Origin: Promethearchaeota archaeon
Lineage (GTDB): Archaea; Asgardarchaeota; Lokiarchaeia; Sigynarchaeales; SOKP01
Reading direction: 5' to 3'
NCBI GenBank assembly: GCA_030605085.1
Contig: JAUWBH010000082.1
Coordinates: 1-24,632, forward strand
Length of the DNA: 24,632 nt
A program made the position numbers and the translations under genes. Below the pieces are notes generated by a model, which did not search any database, was not told the origin of the DNA, and saw only the letters and a program-made list of their open reading frames with translations. Positions 17,042 through 24,496 of the stretch are shown one piece after another (positions within the stretch are counted from its first letter, which is position 1; every line of letters starts with the position of its first letter).

Positions 17042-17459
17042 GCAATATATTAATACTTCTTTGTTTAAATATGTTTTGGATAAGGATTACTGGAATCGGA
17101 TTTAACTCATTGCGATAAATTGTGATTTAGCAAAGGGCGATAAAATTCTCGAATTCTCTGATTTAGTCTTAGTTTTAATGAGGTGAAAGATAAAAAAAAG
17201 CGGGTAGAAAGATTTTATAAACGAAGAGCGTTGAAAGACTTTATAATTCTTCATTCATTTATAAAATTACCCCAATTTTTATTTTTATGTGTTTGTTTTT
17301 CCAAAAAATCTTCAATAAAGAATCTGGGTTTAAGTTTTTAAATAATATTGATCATAACTTAGCGAAGGATTAAAAAAAAGCATGATACTTATTATTAAGT
17401 GAATTAATTTCATTAAATATAGAATCTTTGTTAACAAAAGCTAGATCTCTTATTTTATC
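17042..17459. other. 418-base intergenic region with short direct repeats
   Basis: This gap lies between the transposase start and the stop of the Rag-like GTPase. I see no credible gene. GAAAGATTTTATAA (17207-17220) and GAAAGACTTTATAA (17233-17246) are direct repeats 26 bases apart, and a third GAAAGA at about 17184, followed by an A-run and GCGGGTA, looks like a weaker copy. This may be the outer end of the insertion element or a remnant of an earlier one. The transposase promoter is at its left end. Confidence 0.4.
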
Positions 17460-18974
17460 CTAGAGATTTTGGGAGTTGGCTTTTAATTTTCTTAATGTCC
17501 CTGCAATCTCTCTAATATCATGAAAATCTTCCTCATAAATAGCCTTCATTAAATTTATTTTTAATTTTTTAAGCTTTTGAATAAATATTGAATGTTTTAT
17601 ATTGATACTCTTAGAAAAATTTACTAATTTCTCGAATAGAGTTGTTGCTTGCCTAATATCGAAAATATTTGGATTAATCATCATTTTTTTATATTTTTGA
17701 TTAAGCTTATTTAAAAATTTTCCACTTTTAGCACTTAACGATGTAAAATCGCTTACATCTCCGAATTTAATAAATTTTATAAATTTTTCTTTATTCTTTT
17801 TAAAAAGATTGCCAAAATATTCATCAAATTGATCTTTAACATATTTTATGTTTGTATTTGGATTCATAAAAAGAGAAATTGTTAGAAAGTCATATCGAAA
17901 AGTCTGCATTTTGATATTTGTACCCCTCAATTTTAATCCTGATAAATTCCGTATGTTTAATTCGCTTGAAAATTTCTCTAAAGCACTAACAAACATTGGA
18001 ATTAGTTCAATATCAGAATGCGTTTCTTCATTTTCAGATCGTAAAAATTCATTGAAGACTCCATCATATACTTCCGTAATCATTATTGTTATACCATCAC
18101 TATCTGCAATCATAAATCCTAAAAACGGAGGTGCTTCTTCAAATTCAGAAATATTTTGGCAATAACTCGTTTCAATATTAAATCCATCCATGACAAAGTC
18201 TTTTAAAATATTCTTAAAATATTTTTTACCACTATCAGTTAAACTATATACTGGTAAATCATGAACCTGCGAAATTCTTATATGTTTTCTATTTTCAAGA
18301 ATTTTACTTATTCTTTCAAAATTTTGATCAGAAATCTTTAATTTTTTAATTAAATCCATTTTAGGAATTACACTATCTTGTCTTACGCAATATAATAATT
18401 CAATAATATTCTTTAATAAATTAAAATCAATTTTTTCGGTCTCAACTAATCTTGAAGTGCATGTTTTTAAGATATCCATAAAAAGTGTAAGTGTCTCAAG
18501 AAAATATCGTTTGTAAATGCTTGTAAAAGCCAATTTCATGGAATTTATTCCACTAAACTCTTTAATAATTCTTAATTTTATTCCATTTAATTTGTCTTGC
18601 AATATTAGATCTTTTTTATGAAGTATTAGATAAATAAAGGTAAAAGGCGTTAATTCTTCTCTAATATTTAGGATCTTTTTAATAAAATCTAATATTTCTG
18701 CAATTGGAGATGTTATGTCCATTACGACAATTAATATTTTTGTGTTACAAAAAATTGATTTGTCGTCTGTTTCAAACCATTGTTGATTTTCTTGACCTGC
18801 TAAATCAAAAACACCGATACTTTCATTTAATTTAAAAATAATTGATTCTAATCCATGAGTTGGTTCTAAACCATATTGAATTAGTTCTGCTCGATTTTCC
18901 CCTTCAAAAAAGATTTTTCTTAAGGTAGTTTTTCCTGCATTTGGTGGTCCTACAAAAATTATTTTTTTACTCAT
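17460..18974 (-). CDS. Rag-like GTPase fused to a winged helix and a possible longin/roadblock domain
   Basis: This 504-residue protein starts with a GTPase domain (3-170) of the Rag/Gtr type. G1 is GPPNAGKT (9-16) followed by TLRKIFFEG, as in RagA and RagC. The switch Thr is in EPTHGLE (Thr39), G3 is DLAGQ (57-61), IFCNTKILIVVMD matches the Rag IFRNVEVLIYVFD strand, G4 is HKKD (119-122), and FTSIYKRYFLETL (150-162) matches the Rag TSIYDHSIFEAF. Residues 185-260 look like a winged helix-turn-helix. Residues 282-400 (PPFLGFMIADSDGITIMI, a long amphipathic helix and YDFLTISLFMN) alternate strands and helices like a longin or roadblock domain; Rag proteins also end in a roadblock. The last 100 residues are helical. 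In eukaryotes Rag GTPases signal nutrient state. The gene lies back to back with the folliculin-like longin gene at 19284. The GTPase call is firm, the C-terminal domain call is tentative. Confidence 0.88.
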   Translation of the reverse strand: MSKKIIFVGPPNAGKTTLRKIFFEGENRAELIQYGLEPTHGLESIIFKLNESIGVFDLAGQENQQWFETDDKSIFCNTKILIVVMDITSPIAEILDFIKKILNIREELTPFTFIYLILHKKDLILQDKLNGIKLRIIKEFSGINSMKLAFTSIYKRYFLETLTLFMDILKTCTSRLVETEKIDFNLLKNIIELLYCVRQDSVIPKMDLIKKLKISDQNFERISKILENRKHIRISQVHDLPVYSLTDSGKKYFKNILKDFVMDGFNIETSYCQNISEFEEAPPFLGFMIADSDGITIMITEVYDGVFNEFLRSENEETHSDIELIPMFVSALEKFSSELNIRNLSGLKLRGTNIKMQTFRYDFLTISLFMNPNTNIKYVKDQFDEYFGNLFKKNKEKFIKFIKFGDVSDFTSLSAKSGKFLNKLNQKYKKMMINPNIFDIRQATTLFEKLVNFSKSINIKHSIFIQKLKKLKINLMKAIYEEDFHDIREIAGTLRKLKANSQNL

Positions 18975-19283
18975 TTAAACCATAATTTTACCTTATAGTT
19001 TTCTTCTAGTGAAATCCTTATTGTTTGTTCTAACATAGAATTTTTTAATCTCTTGAGAAATTTCTTTTTGTACACAAATCAAAAAACAATGTGTATTTCA
19101 TGATATTTGCATAAAAAAGATTTAAATAGGTAAATATCTTCTTTATTATCAAATATTTTATACTATTTAATTTATAAAAGGTTAATTATTTAAAATTTAT
19201 TATAAAAAATCTATTATTAAAAATTGCAAATTATTTGTTTAAAATTTATTAAATTAAAGTTTATCAACTGTATTTAGGATATT
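18975..19283. other. Divergent promoter region between the Rag-like GTPase and the longin protein
   Basis: This 309-base, strongly AT-rich gap has no credible gene. It must hold both promoters. Candidates are ACTATAAGG close to the GTPase start (complement, near 18990-19000), TTTAAATA near 19120, and the A/T box at about 19245-19256, which sits 28-39 bases before the longin ATG. AGGA at about 19275 is a plausible ribosome site for that ATG. Confidence 0.4.
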
Positions 19284-19925
19284 ATGTTAGAAGTATACAA
19301 AAATTTTGAAGTAGAGCTGAATCAACATCCTTTCTTAGTAATAATTGGAAAATATGACCAAACTTTAGGACCAAGAGCACTTTTCTCCTCAACACCTCTT
19401 AAAAACGAGGGTTTTGTCAGAAACCTCTTAAGAGACGCGCTGAACACTAAAAATAAATTTGTTATTTTAGATTTCAATCATTTTTATTCTCAAATTTGTA
19501 AGATCGAAGTGGATGATAAATCTGCGCGAGGAAGAAAACAACTCTATGCTATAATATTAATTCGACATGTGGAACTTCCCTTAATTCCAATACTGCATTT
19601 TAAAAGAATTGAAATGATGTTTCATAAAATTAAGACTGAGAAAATTTTATTGGATGATGAACAAGAATTTAGATCGTTTTTCGAAAGAATTAAAGATATT
19701 TACATGAAAAAAGACGAATTGTTGCCTTTAGAGTCCAAAAATCTTCAAATTCGAAGTGGTGTTAATACAATTCAAGGATTTTGTGAACTAATTTTGGAGC
19801 AAAAAAAGTTAAATGGGAAAATTTCTGAGCGAAATGTTATATCTTATGTGGAAATGATGCTTGATGCTTGTATCGACATTGTTGAGGCTATTAAAGATAG
19901 TCAAAAAAACTCAATTAATAAATAG
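19284..19925 (+). CDS. Folliculin-like longin-domain protein with a degenerate histidine-kinase dimerisation tail
   Basis: The 213-residue protein has two parts. Residues 15-118 look like a longin domain: a first strand FLVIIGKYD, the turn LGPRALF (28-34), a helix VRNLLRDAL, then strands with DDKSARGRKQLYAIILI (77-93). From memory of human folliculin, its longin domain has HGPRTLF, a VRQACV helix and IKDSLARGFQRWYSIITI; the Arg of LARG is Arg164, the finger that drives GTP hydrolysis on RagC, and it lines up with Arg82 here. Residues 150-207 resemble a HisKA hairpin: LQIRSGVNTIQGFCELI fits HELRTPLNAIxGFxELL, but the phospho-acceptor His is Leu154, so it could dimerise yet not be phosphorylated. 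There is no ATPase domain. It is divergent from a Rag-like GTPase and upstream of a HisKA-receiver protein. Both resemblances are by eye; the longin-like fold is likely, and the folliculin link is a hypothesis. Confidence 0.7.
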   Translation: MLEVYKNFEVELNQHPFLVIIGKYDQTLGPRALFSSTPLKNEGFVRNLLRDALNTKNKFVILDFNHFYSQICKIEVDDKSARGRKQLYAIILIRHVELPLIPILHFKRIEMMFHKIKTEKILLDDEQEFRSFFERIKDIYMKKDELLPLESKNLQIRSGVNTIQGFCELILEQKKLNGKISERNVISYVEMMLDACIDIVEAIKDSQKNSINK

Positions 19926-20155
19926 CTAAAGATTTATATTTAAATTTGACGTAATATTAATTTATAAGTTATATCCTTCTTTTCTAGGTGAGTTTTATTT
20001 CAAACAAATTAAAGATAGCCAAAAAAACTCAGTTAATAAATAGCTGAAGATTTATCTTAATTTAAATATTTATATTTAAATTTGACGTAATATTAATTTA
20101 TAAGTTATAAACACTATTTATACTTCTTTTCTAGGTGAGTTTTATTTCAAACAAA
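19890..20155 (+). repeat. Tandem duplication spanning a gene end, a promoter region and a gene start
   Basis: Copy A (about 19890-20007) holds the last codons of the longin gene, the intergenic DNA and the first codons of the next gene. Copy B (about 20008-20155) repeats the same order. A 42-base block is identical in both (19932-19973 and 20068-20109). Copy B has about 29 extra bases in two places. As a result a dead copy of the longin C-terminus lies in the gap (20008-20043), and copy A keeps the ribosome site and first seven codons of the downstream gene as a 19-codon leader (19988-20047, including stop). The promoter-like A/T boxes are doubled too. Confidence 0.85.
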
Positions 20156-21001
20156 ATAAACAAAACAACAGAAATGGAACAATACGAAAAAGAGACTGGG
20201 AAATCTGCTATATGGCAAGGTAAAGTAACAGAAGGATTTAAACATTGGCAAAAAGGTGAAAAAATCTCTTATACGGAGAAAGAAAGAATTTCAGTTTATT
20301 TAACTACAGAAAATAAAATAAAGTGGCAGAATTTTGCTCAAGCTCATAATATTTCTACAATCTCTAAACTAATCAGGGAAGGAGTTAATTACTATATTGA
20401 GGAAAAATCAAAACCTTTTAGTAAAATCTTCGAAGATATTAATGTTAATGCTAACATAAGCTTTTCTCACGAACTAAAAGAGAGATTAACTACAATAAAA
20501 GGATATCTACAATTATTAATTGAAGAAAATTATGATAAATTAAATGAAGATGCAATCTACCTTCTTAATAATGTTTTAGAAGAAAGCAGGCAATTAGAAC
20601 TTAAAATTATTAACAAATTAGATAATGTTAAAAGTAGTGCTGGGAAATATGACATTTTAGTTATCGAGGATGATTTGTCTACTGTGAAATTATTAGAAAG
20701 ATATTTTATAAAGAAAGGGTATTCTATAAAGGGAGCAATAACAGGTTCTAAGGGTATGGAAGAATTAAGATATAATATTCCGAAATTAATTTTATTAGAT
20801 ATACTTTTGCCCGATATCAGCGGATTTGCTATTTGTAAAATACTAAAATCTGACGAGACATTTAAAGATACAATTATCTATTATTTAACTGCAATCCCAG
20901 ATAGTGAAGTTGAGAGGAAGTTGAAGGAAACTCAAGCAGATGGATATATATTGAAGCCATTTAACCTCGATGACCTTGAATTTCTCAAAGAGTATTTATG
21001 A
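20135..21001 (+). CDS. Ribbon-helix-helix-like/HisKA/receiver protein without an ATPase domain
   Basis: This 288-residue protein joins three parts. Residues 50-90 (ERISVYLTTENKIKWQNFAQ, then ISTISKLIREGVNYYIEE) look like a ribbon-helix-helix DNA-binding unit. Residues 108-165 are a HisKA dimerisation hairpin with the phospho-acceptor His112 (FSHELKERLTTIKGYLQLL). Residues 172-288 are a receiver domain with the acidic pair Asp179-Asp180, phospho-acceptor Asp222 (LLDILLP), Thr252 and Lys274 (LKPF), all intact. No HATPase domain lies between them, so the protein cannot phosphorylate itself; it could pass phosphate between its own His and Asp after being phosphorylated by another kinase. The annotated GTG at 20135 overlaps AGGTGA; an in-frame ATT at 20144, five bases after that ribosome site, or the ATG at 20174 could be the true start. 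The large kinase at 21035 converges on it, with 33 bases between the stops. Confidence 0.85.
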   Translation: MSFISNKINKTTEMEQYEKETGKSAIWQGKVTEGFKHWQKGEKISYTEKERISVYLTTENKIKWQNFAQAHNISTISKLIREGVNYYIEEKSKPFSKIFEDINVNANISFSHELKERLTTIKGYLQLLIEENYDKLNEDAIYLLNNVLEESRQLELKIINKLDNVKSSAGKYDILVIEDDLSTVKLLERYFIKKGYSIKGAITGSKGMEELRYNIPKLILLDILLPDISGFAICKILKSDETFKDTIIYYLTAIPDSEVERKLKETQADGYILKPFNLDDLEFLKEYL

Positions 21002-21034
21002 TTTTTATTAATGTATTTATTCGAATTTTACTCT

Positions 21035-24000
21035 TCATTTTGTTAGTGGAAGTGAAAAATAAAATGTACTCCCCCTATTTTTTCCTTCTGATTCAACCCA
21101 GACTTTACCTCCATGTAATTCAATGAGTTCTTTTGAGATATATAAACCCATTCCAGATCCTTCATTTAAGATGTCCCAACCTTGTCCATATCGCTCAATC
21201 TTTCCAAACTGTTTAAATAATTGAGTTTTATCCTCCTCTGTTAACCCTATTCCGTTATCTTTTATTGATATCACCACTGAATTCTCTTCTATTCCGGAAT
21301 TAATTGATATCTTACCTCCTGGCGGAGTGTAATTAATAGCATTTAATATAAGGTTTGAAATTACTTCTTTAACCTTTTTTTTATCAAATTTAATGATTAA
21401 TTCCTCTTCAATATCAAGATTGACTGTATGTCTCCTCCATTCTATTATTCCTTTTAATTCCTCCAAACATAATTTTATCACCGCATTTAAATTTCCTTCA
21501 TCTAATTTCAATTTAACCAATTTTACTCCTAATTGTGAGCTTTCTATAAAGGAATTAACCAGATTTTGTAGACGATCACTGCCATCTTTAGCGTCTATAA
21601 GAATTTGTATAATTTCTGCATTCAAAGTATTTCCATATTCCTTTATTAGTAAATCTAAATTACCTTTAATAGCAACTAGTGGAGTTTTGAATTCATGCGA
21701 AAATCTTGTTAACATTTTTAATTTAAGCTCTTCTACTTCTATGCGTTCTGTGATATCTATAAAAAACTTAATCGCTCCAATAATTTTACTATCAGCATTT
21801 AAATATGGAACAGTCTTTGAGATACATGTGATATTTTTGCCCAATTTAACTTTTTGTTCAATTTCATATTCATACGCATCTCTACCATCTAATATCTGAC
21901 ATAAATTACATTTAGGTGTATTACAATAAGGGCCCTCCCAGATTTCATAACATTTTTTGCCAATTATCTCTTCTCTTTTTATTTGAAAAACTGAAGAAAA
22001 TGTATCATTCACTCTTATTACATTGAAATCTGTATCAATTACATACATAGGAAGAGATGCGTTAAATATTTGGTTGAGCTCAGAGTGTGCTTCTTTAAGT
22101 GTTTCCTCTACCTTCTTACGCTCAGTGATGTCCTTACCATAAATATTTGCATATCCTTCTTCTTTTATTGGTGTAATATTAATGGCATAAATTTTATCAG
22201 TGATTTCAATTTCTGCCGTTTGATTTGTCATTGTATCAAATGCTTTATTGATTTTATCTTGAACTAAAACTGGATTACTACTTCCTTCTTTAATTTGAAA
22301 TAATTCTTGACTTGTTTTATTAGAATATATAACAGATACTTTATTTACCCTCAATACTGGATTTGGATTCTCTAAAGGAAATTTTGCTAAATCAATGATT
22401 ATTTTTTGAGTTTTCTTGAGCTCAACCATTATACTTAGCAACTTTGCTGATGTGTCTAAACGCTTTTTAGCAAGATCAATTATAAATTGTGGACGAGACT
22501 CATATGCCTTGGCTTGTTCGACAAGTTCGCTCACATTAACTCGGTATTTCTCCGCTATTTCTTTCAGTTTCGGGGGATCTTTAGGAGGATCACCATATCC
22601 AAAATTGATGGACCCAATGATCTCTTCTTCTATAAAAATCGGTATCGCATAAAGATGGATACCACCATTACATTCAATATCAACTGGCTTACCCGTTTTA
22701 ATAGCAACTTTTGAAGCATCATTCCAGCAAGACTCATGGCATAGCCATTTGCCACATTTTAAAGCTTCCATATTATTATCAGTTTCACATAAGTTTCGTG
22801 AAGCTGTATCAAGAAATCGACACCAATTTGAAGAAAAAATGCCTAAGGCGTAATCACCATTCTTTTCATAGACAGCTGCTGATGTATCGAGTAGGTCAAG
22901 GTAATTTACCACAATATCGGTGAGAACATCTATTCCTGCCAAATTAAATAATACACCTTCAGTATTAAGTTCAACTAAATTACCGTAAGAAGGCATATAT
23001 TTATAATCTTTTATTGGTTTTTTCTTTAATAACCATTCAATTTGTTTTAATTTTTGTTCTACTTTTTTGTGTTCAGTAATATCGTTTAAAGACACAAGAA
23101 CTAATTTCTCATCTCGAATTATCACCGGAAAAGTAGAAACTAATAAATTTAATTCTGTTTTTTCTTTACCACGGATAAAAGGAAGGTTAGCTTCAACATT
23201 GTAATGTTCATTTCCAGTATTAAATGTATCTATAACAGTATTTCGCACAATACAAGTTTGGCATTCTACACCAAATCCACATCCTCGAGGATCATTCAAA
23301 GAATTTAAACACCGAAGAGCCTCCCCTCCCCGAAGTCCAAAAATTTCATCTTGAGATCGTCCGGCAAATTCCAAAGCTAATCTATTAGCTTTTCGAACCC
23401 ATCGATCTTCATCTACGAGAATTATTGGAGTTGGAGCGTACTTATAAATAGCAGAAAGCTCTTGTTCACGCTCCTCTATTTCTTTTGTCATTTTCTTGCG
23501 CTCGGTGATATCCGTAGATATTACTCCGAGATTTTCGCCTACTTTAAATGCTCTTACATACAAGTATAAGCTCAAACTTCTATCAAGTCTATTATAGATG
23601 ATATCTTCTGTTATAAACGGTTTTCCTGTTTTAATAACTTCTAGATATTTATCATATCTACCAGTTTCTTTAAGATTAGGGGCCATATCTAAAATGTTTT
23701 TTCCAACTAATTCTTCTTTTTTCACACCGAGTATTCGCAATGTGACTTCATTAAAATCAATATAATTTAATTCTGAATCAAACAAAATGAAACTATCTGT
23801 TGCTGAATCCATGAAGGTTCTTAATTTTTTTTCGGATTCTTTTAATTTCTGTTCTAAATTAATTTGCTCCATACTTTTAAAATAATCCCATTTTCCTTCC
23901 CTTCTAATAAGAGCAAATTGATGATTGCGAATGACATCAATAATTTCATATGGTCCACATTTCTCCAGAGAATAGGTGCAAATGGCAATCATCTGATAAT

Positions 24001-24475
24001 TTCCTATGACTTCATTCACTTCTGCCTCATAGTCAGTAAAACTTTGCCAATCCTTTTTTTCAAGGCAGAAAGTATTTCCAGTTAATCTTAATCCATCGAA
24101 ACCATTGTCTATAGCCTTATCAAGCTTATCAATCCAACCGCTAAGAACTTTTTGAGAATCGAACTCATTATTCTTAAGATACCAATCAGTATAAGAAATT
24201 ATCTCAATCTGTTTCTTATTTAAGTATTGTTCAAAATTCGGCAAAGCCTTCCTTATAGCATTTTCCGCATCTTTTGCTGTTAACGGTTCTGAAGTTACCC
24301 ACATGCAATATTCATTGTTTTCTAGACCAACTTTAAAGTAGGGTATTAAAACTTCGAGTAAATCTTCTTTTAACTCATAAAAAAGACAAAAATGGGACCC
24401 CCATGGAATATCACCCAAAATTTCAAGTCCAGATTTGCTCTTTTTCAAAGCCATTTTAATCACTTTTTTTATCAC
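21035..24475 (-). CDS. Multi-sensor histidine kinase: MEDS, four PAS, PocR, HisKA, HATPase
   Basis: The 1146-residue protein is a soluble sensor kinase. In order: a MEDS domain (about 20-195; PWGSHFCLFYE with His28 and Cys30), found in methanogen and methylotroph regulators; PAS 1 (215-328); PAS 2 (335-470), which carries GCGFGVECQTC (Cys399, Cys405, Cys408); a PocR-type ligand domain (about 495-690) rich in Cys (WCRFLD, LCETD, CGKWLCHESC) and ending in GSINFGYGDPP; PAS 3 (695-788); PAS 4 (795-912) with PYCNTPKCNLC (Cys851, Cys856, Cys859); HisKA with His927 (FSHEFKTPL); and HATPase (1025-1143) with N box Asn1045, G1 DNGIG (1073) and G2 GSGMGL (1106). The Cys groups in PAS 2 and PAS 4 may hold a metal or redox centre. 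The GTG at 24475 is the longest start; the ATG at 24454, just after GTGAT, is more likely. Being next to the HisKA-receiver gene, it is a good candidate to phosphorylate it. Confidence 0.93.
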   Translation of the reverse strand: MIKKVIKMALKKSKSGLEILGDIPWGSHFCLFYELKEDLLEVLIPYFKVGLENNEYCMWVTSEPLTAKDAENAIRKALPNFEQYLNKKQIEIISYTDWYLKNNEFDSQKVLSGWIDKLDKAIDNGFDGLRLTGNTFCLEKKDWQSFTDYEAEVNEVIGNYQMIAICTYSLEKCGPYEIIDVIRNHQFALIRREGKWDYFKSMEQINLEQKLKESEKKLRTFMDSATDSFILFDSELNYIDFNEVTLRILGVKKEELVGKNILDMAPNLKETGRYDKYLEVIKTGKPFITEDIIYNRLDRSLSLYLYVRAFKVGENLGVISTDITERKKMTKEIEEREQELSAIYKYAPTPIILVDEDRWVRKANRLALEFAGRSQDEIFGLRGGEALRCLNSLNDPRGCGFGVECQTCIVRNTVIDTFNTGNEHYNVEANLPFIRGKEKTELNLLVSTFPVIIRDEKLVLVSLNDITEHKKVEQKLKQIEWLLKKKPIKDYKYMPSYGNLVELNTEGVLFNLAGIDVLTDIVVNYLDLLDTSAAVYEKNGDYALGIFSSNWCRFLDTASRNLCETDNNMEALKCGKWLCHESCWNDASKVAIKTGKPVDIECNGGIHLYAIPIFIEEEIIGSINFGYGDPPKDPPKLKEIAEKYRVNVSELVEQAKAYESRPQFIIDLAKKRLDTSAKLLSIMVELKKTQKIIIDLAKFPLENPNPVLRVNKVSVIYSNKTSQELFQIKEGSSNPVLVQDKINKAFDTMTNQTAEIEITDKIYAINITPIKEEGYANIYGKDITERKKVEETLKEAHSELNQIFNASLPMYVIDTDFNVIRVNDTFSSVFQIKREEIIGKKCYEIWEGPYCNTPKCNLCQILDGRDAYEYEIEQKVKLGKNITCISKTVPYLNADSKIIGAIKFFIDITERIEVEELKLKMLTRFSHEFKTPLVAIKGNLDLLIKEYGNTLNAEIIQILIDAKDGSDRLQNLVNSFIESSQLGVKLVKLKLDEGNLNAVIKLCLEELKGIIEWRRHTVNLDIEEELIIKFDKKKVKEVISNLILNAINYTPPGGKISINSGIEENSVVISIKDNGIGLTEEDKTQLFKQFGKIERYGQGWDILNEGSGMGLYISKELIELHGGKVWVESEGKNRGSTFYFSLPLTK

Positions 24476-24496
24476 ATCTATTTATTTTAAAATTAT

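Noticed and set aside
15603..17210. Terminal inverted repeats for the insertion sequence
   Set aside because: I compared both flanks on both strands and found only scattered 4-6 base matches, no better than chance in AT-rich DNA.
14238..19033. A shared 13-base string (TTATTGTTTGTTC) near 14238 and 19020
   Set aside because: It has no extension, symmetry or common context, and is probably chance in AT-rich sequence.
22070..22923. Overlapping plus-strand frames opposite the large kinase
   Set aside because: They are short antisense shadows with low-complexity composition and no ribosome sites.
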